Shown here piece after piece: positions 5,227 through 6,092 of a DNA stretch of 6,092 bases. The DNA comes from Clostridium sp. (lineage in GTDB: Bacteria; Bacillota; Clostridia; Clostridiales; Clostridiaceae): NCBI GenBank assembly GCA_018372555.1, contig JAHAIU010000176.1, forward strand, positions 1-6,092, in the 5' to 3' direction. How positions within the stretch are numbered: the first letter of the stretch is position 1; the number at the start of each line of letters is the position of its first letter. A program made the translations under genes and the position numbers. The notes beneath the pieces were generated by a model. The model worked only from the letters and a program-made list of their open reading frames with translations, had not been told where the DNA came from and ran no database searches.

Positions 5227-6092
5227 ATGAATGTTTTCCAGTATATTAAGCAAAATTTTGATAGTTTTACTGAAAGTGAAAAGCTTATAGCAGAATATTT
5301 ATTAAATAATAAGAAAAGCATTATAGGCATGTCAGCTAAAGATATAGGAGATACTACTAATACGTCTGCTCCAACAGTAGTTAGATTTTCTAAGAAGATA
5401 GGCTTTGAATCTTTAAATGAAATGAAGCTTCAGCTATCTGTAAATCTTCAAAGTGATGATGATAGTGAGGATTTTGAATATCTTCATAGTAATTTATCTA
5501 CAACTAATATAATAAGAGGAGTTAAAAGCTCTATAGATTCTATAATGAACCAAACATTAGGAGTTTTAAAAGAAGAAGAATTAGAAAAAGCAATAGAAGC
5601 ATTAAATGAAGCTAAGAATATTTATATATATAGTGTTGGTGTTTCTAGTTTAGTTGGAATGGATTTTTACTATAAATTAAGCAGAATAAATAAAAGATGC
5701 ATAGCCCATAATGATACTCACCTTCAATTAACATCATCAGCCCTTATGGAAAAGGGGGATGTAGCTGTAGCTATTTCCTATTCAGGAGAAACAAAGGAAG
5801 TTTTAAAGTGTGTTGAAAATGCAAGAAAGGAAGGGGTTAAAGTTATTTCTATAACTAAAGCTAGTATAGATAATACTTTAGCAAATTCATCAGACATAGT
5901 ATTAAGAGTACCTTTTGTAGAAAAATCTTTAAGAGAAGGAGCTATGAGTTCTAGAATATCTCAGCTAGCAATAATAGATATGCTATTTTTAGGTATGGCT
6001 AGAACAAACTTAAAGGAAGTTGAAGATAAATTAAGGGTAACAAGAAAAGCAGTAGAAGATTTTAAAGTTAAAGATAAGAAATATGATTATAT
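5227..6092 (+). CDS. murR: RpiR/MurR-family transcriptional regulator (3' end beyond window)
   Basis: This DNA-binding regulator is open from the ATG at 5227 to the window edge: 288 codons, with no stop seen. Family members are usually about 280-290 residues, so little is missing. The N-terminal winged helix-turn-helix of the RpiR type spans about residues 1-77, with the recognition region around SAKDIGDTTNTSAPTVVRFS (36-55). A SIS sugar-phosphate-binding domain covers about 125-260, with YSVGVSS (135-141) and ISYSGETKEV (183-192). In characterised MurR the SIS domain binds MurNAc-6P, the MurQ substrate, and relieves repression; that role is inferred here from locus context. The gene starts 23 nt after mupG and is probably co-transcribed with it. 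The palindromes upstream of murQ are its likely targets. The murR symbol is by context, since RpiR proteins regulate many sugar operons. Confidence 0.88.
   Translation, partial: MNVFQYIKQNFDSFTESEKLIAEYLLNNKKSIIGMSAKDIGDTTNTSAPTVVRFSKKIGFESLNEMKLQLSVNLQSDDDSEDFEYLHSNLSTTNIIRGVKSSIDSIMNQTLGVLKEEELEKAIEALNEAKNIYIYSVGVSSLVGMDFYYKLSRINKRCIAHNDTHLQLTSSALMEKGDVAVAISYSGETKEVLKCVENARKEGVKVISITKASIDNTLANSSDIVLRVPFVEKSLREGAMSSRISQLAIIDMLFLGMARTNLKEVEDKLRVTRKAVEDFKVKDKKYDY

Noticed and set aside
5212..5229. Upstream ATG at 5212 as the start of the RpiR regulator
   Set aside because: Its purine-rich stretch abuts the ATG, whereas the ATG at 5227 has GAGAGG at a usable distance.

Overview
The window is very AT-rich, with A/T-ending codons, strong GGAGG-type ribosome binding sites and long AT intergenic stretches. 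This suggests a low-GC Firmicute, most likely Clostridium sensu stricto; the species cannot be fixed from the sequence alone. All genes lie on the plus strand and form a locus for recovering peptidoglycan amino sugar (N-acetylmuramic acid, MurNAc).

Layout: 1-110 is an unexplained segment that reads unlike its AT-rich flank, followed by an intrinsic terminator (124-167). 171-413 is a dense control region holding two identical 18-bp copies of a TGAAAT-TAT-ATTTCA palindrome exactly 150 bp apart, other symmetric sequences, a sigma-A-like promoter and a CcpA-like site. Then come murQ (414-1319, MurNAc-6-phosphate etherase), a MurP-like PTS EIIBC permease (1350-2711), a 393-bp non-coding stretch with two copies of a tandem-hairpin element (2712-3104), a lipoprotein esterase (3105-3986), a hairpin terminator (4008-4047), mupG (4130-5203, predicted 6-phospho-N-acetylmuramidase) and an RpiR/MurR-type regulator (5227 to the window edge, 288 codons present, stop not seen).

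Inferred pathway: the permease imports MurNAc or the MurNAc-GlcNAc disaccharide and phosphorylates it at C6. MupG splits MurNAc-6P-GlcNAc inside the cell, and MurQ converts MurNAc-6P to GlcNAc-6P plus D-lactate. The RpiR protein, whose SIS domain is related to that of MurQ, probably senses MurNAc-6P and acts on the palindromes upstream of murQ. The permease has no EIIA domain, so it must borrow one encoded elsewhere.

Most worth a second look: (1) the secreted esterase inside the locus, which could remove 6-O-acetyl groups from MurNAc and so free the hydroxyl the PTS must phosphorylate; (2) the duplicated double-hairpin element before it, whose arms can also pair in an alternative way and which shows one compensatory base-pair change between copies; (3) the paired operator arrangement. 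No wholly new system is evident; the core is a recognisable MurNAc catabolic locus with accessory additions.
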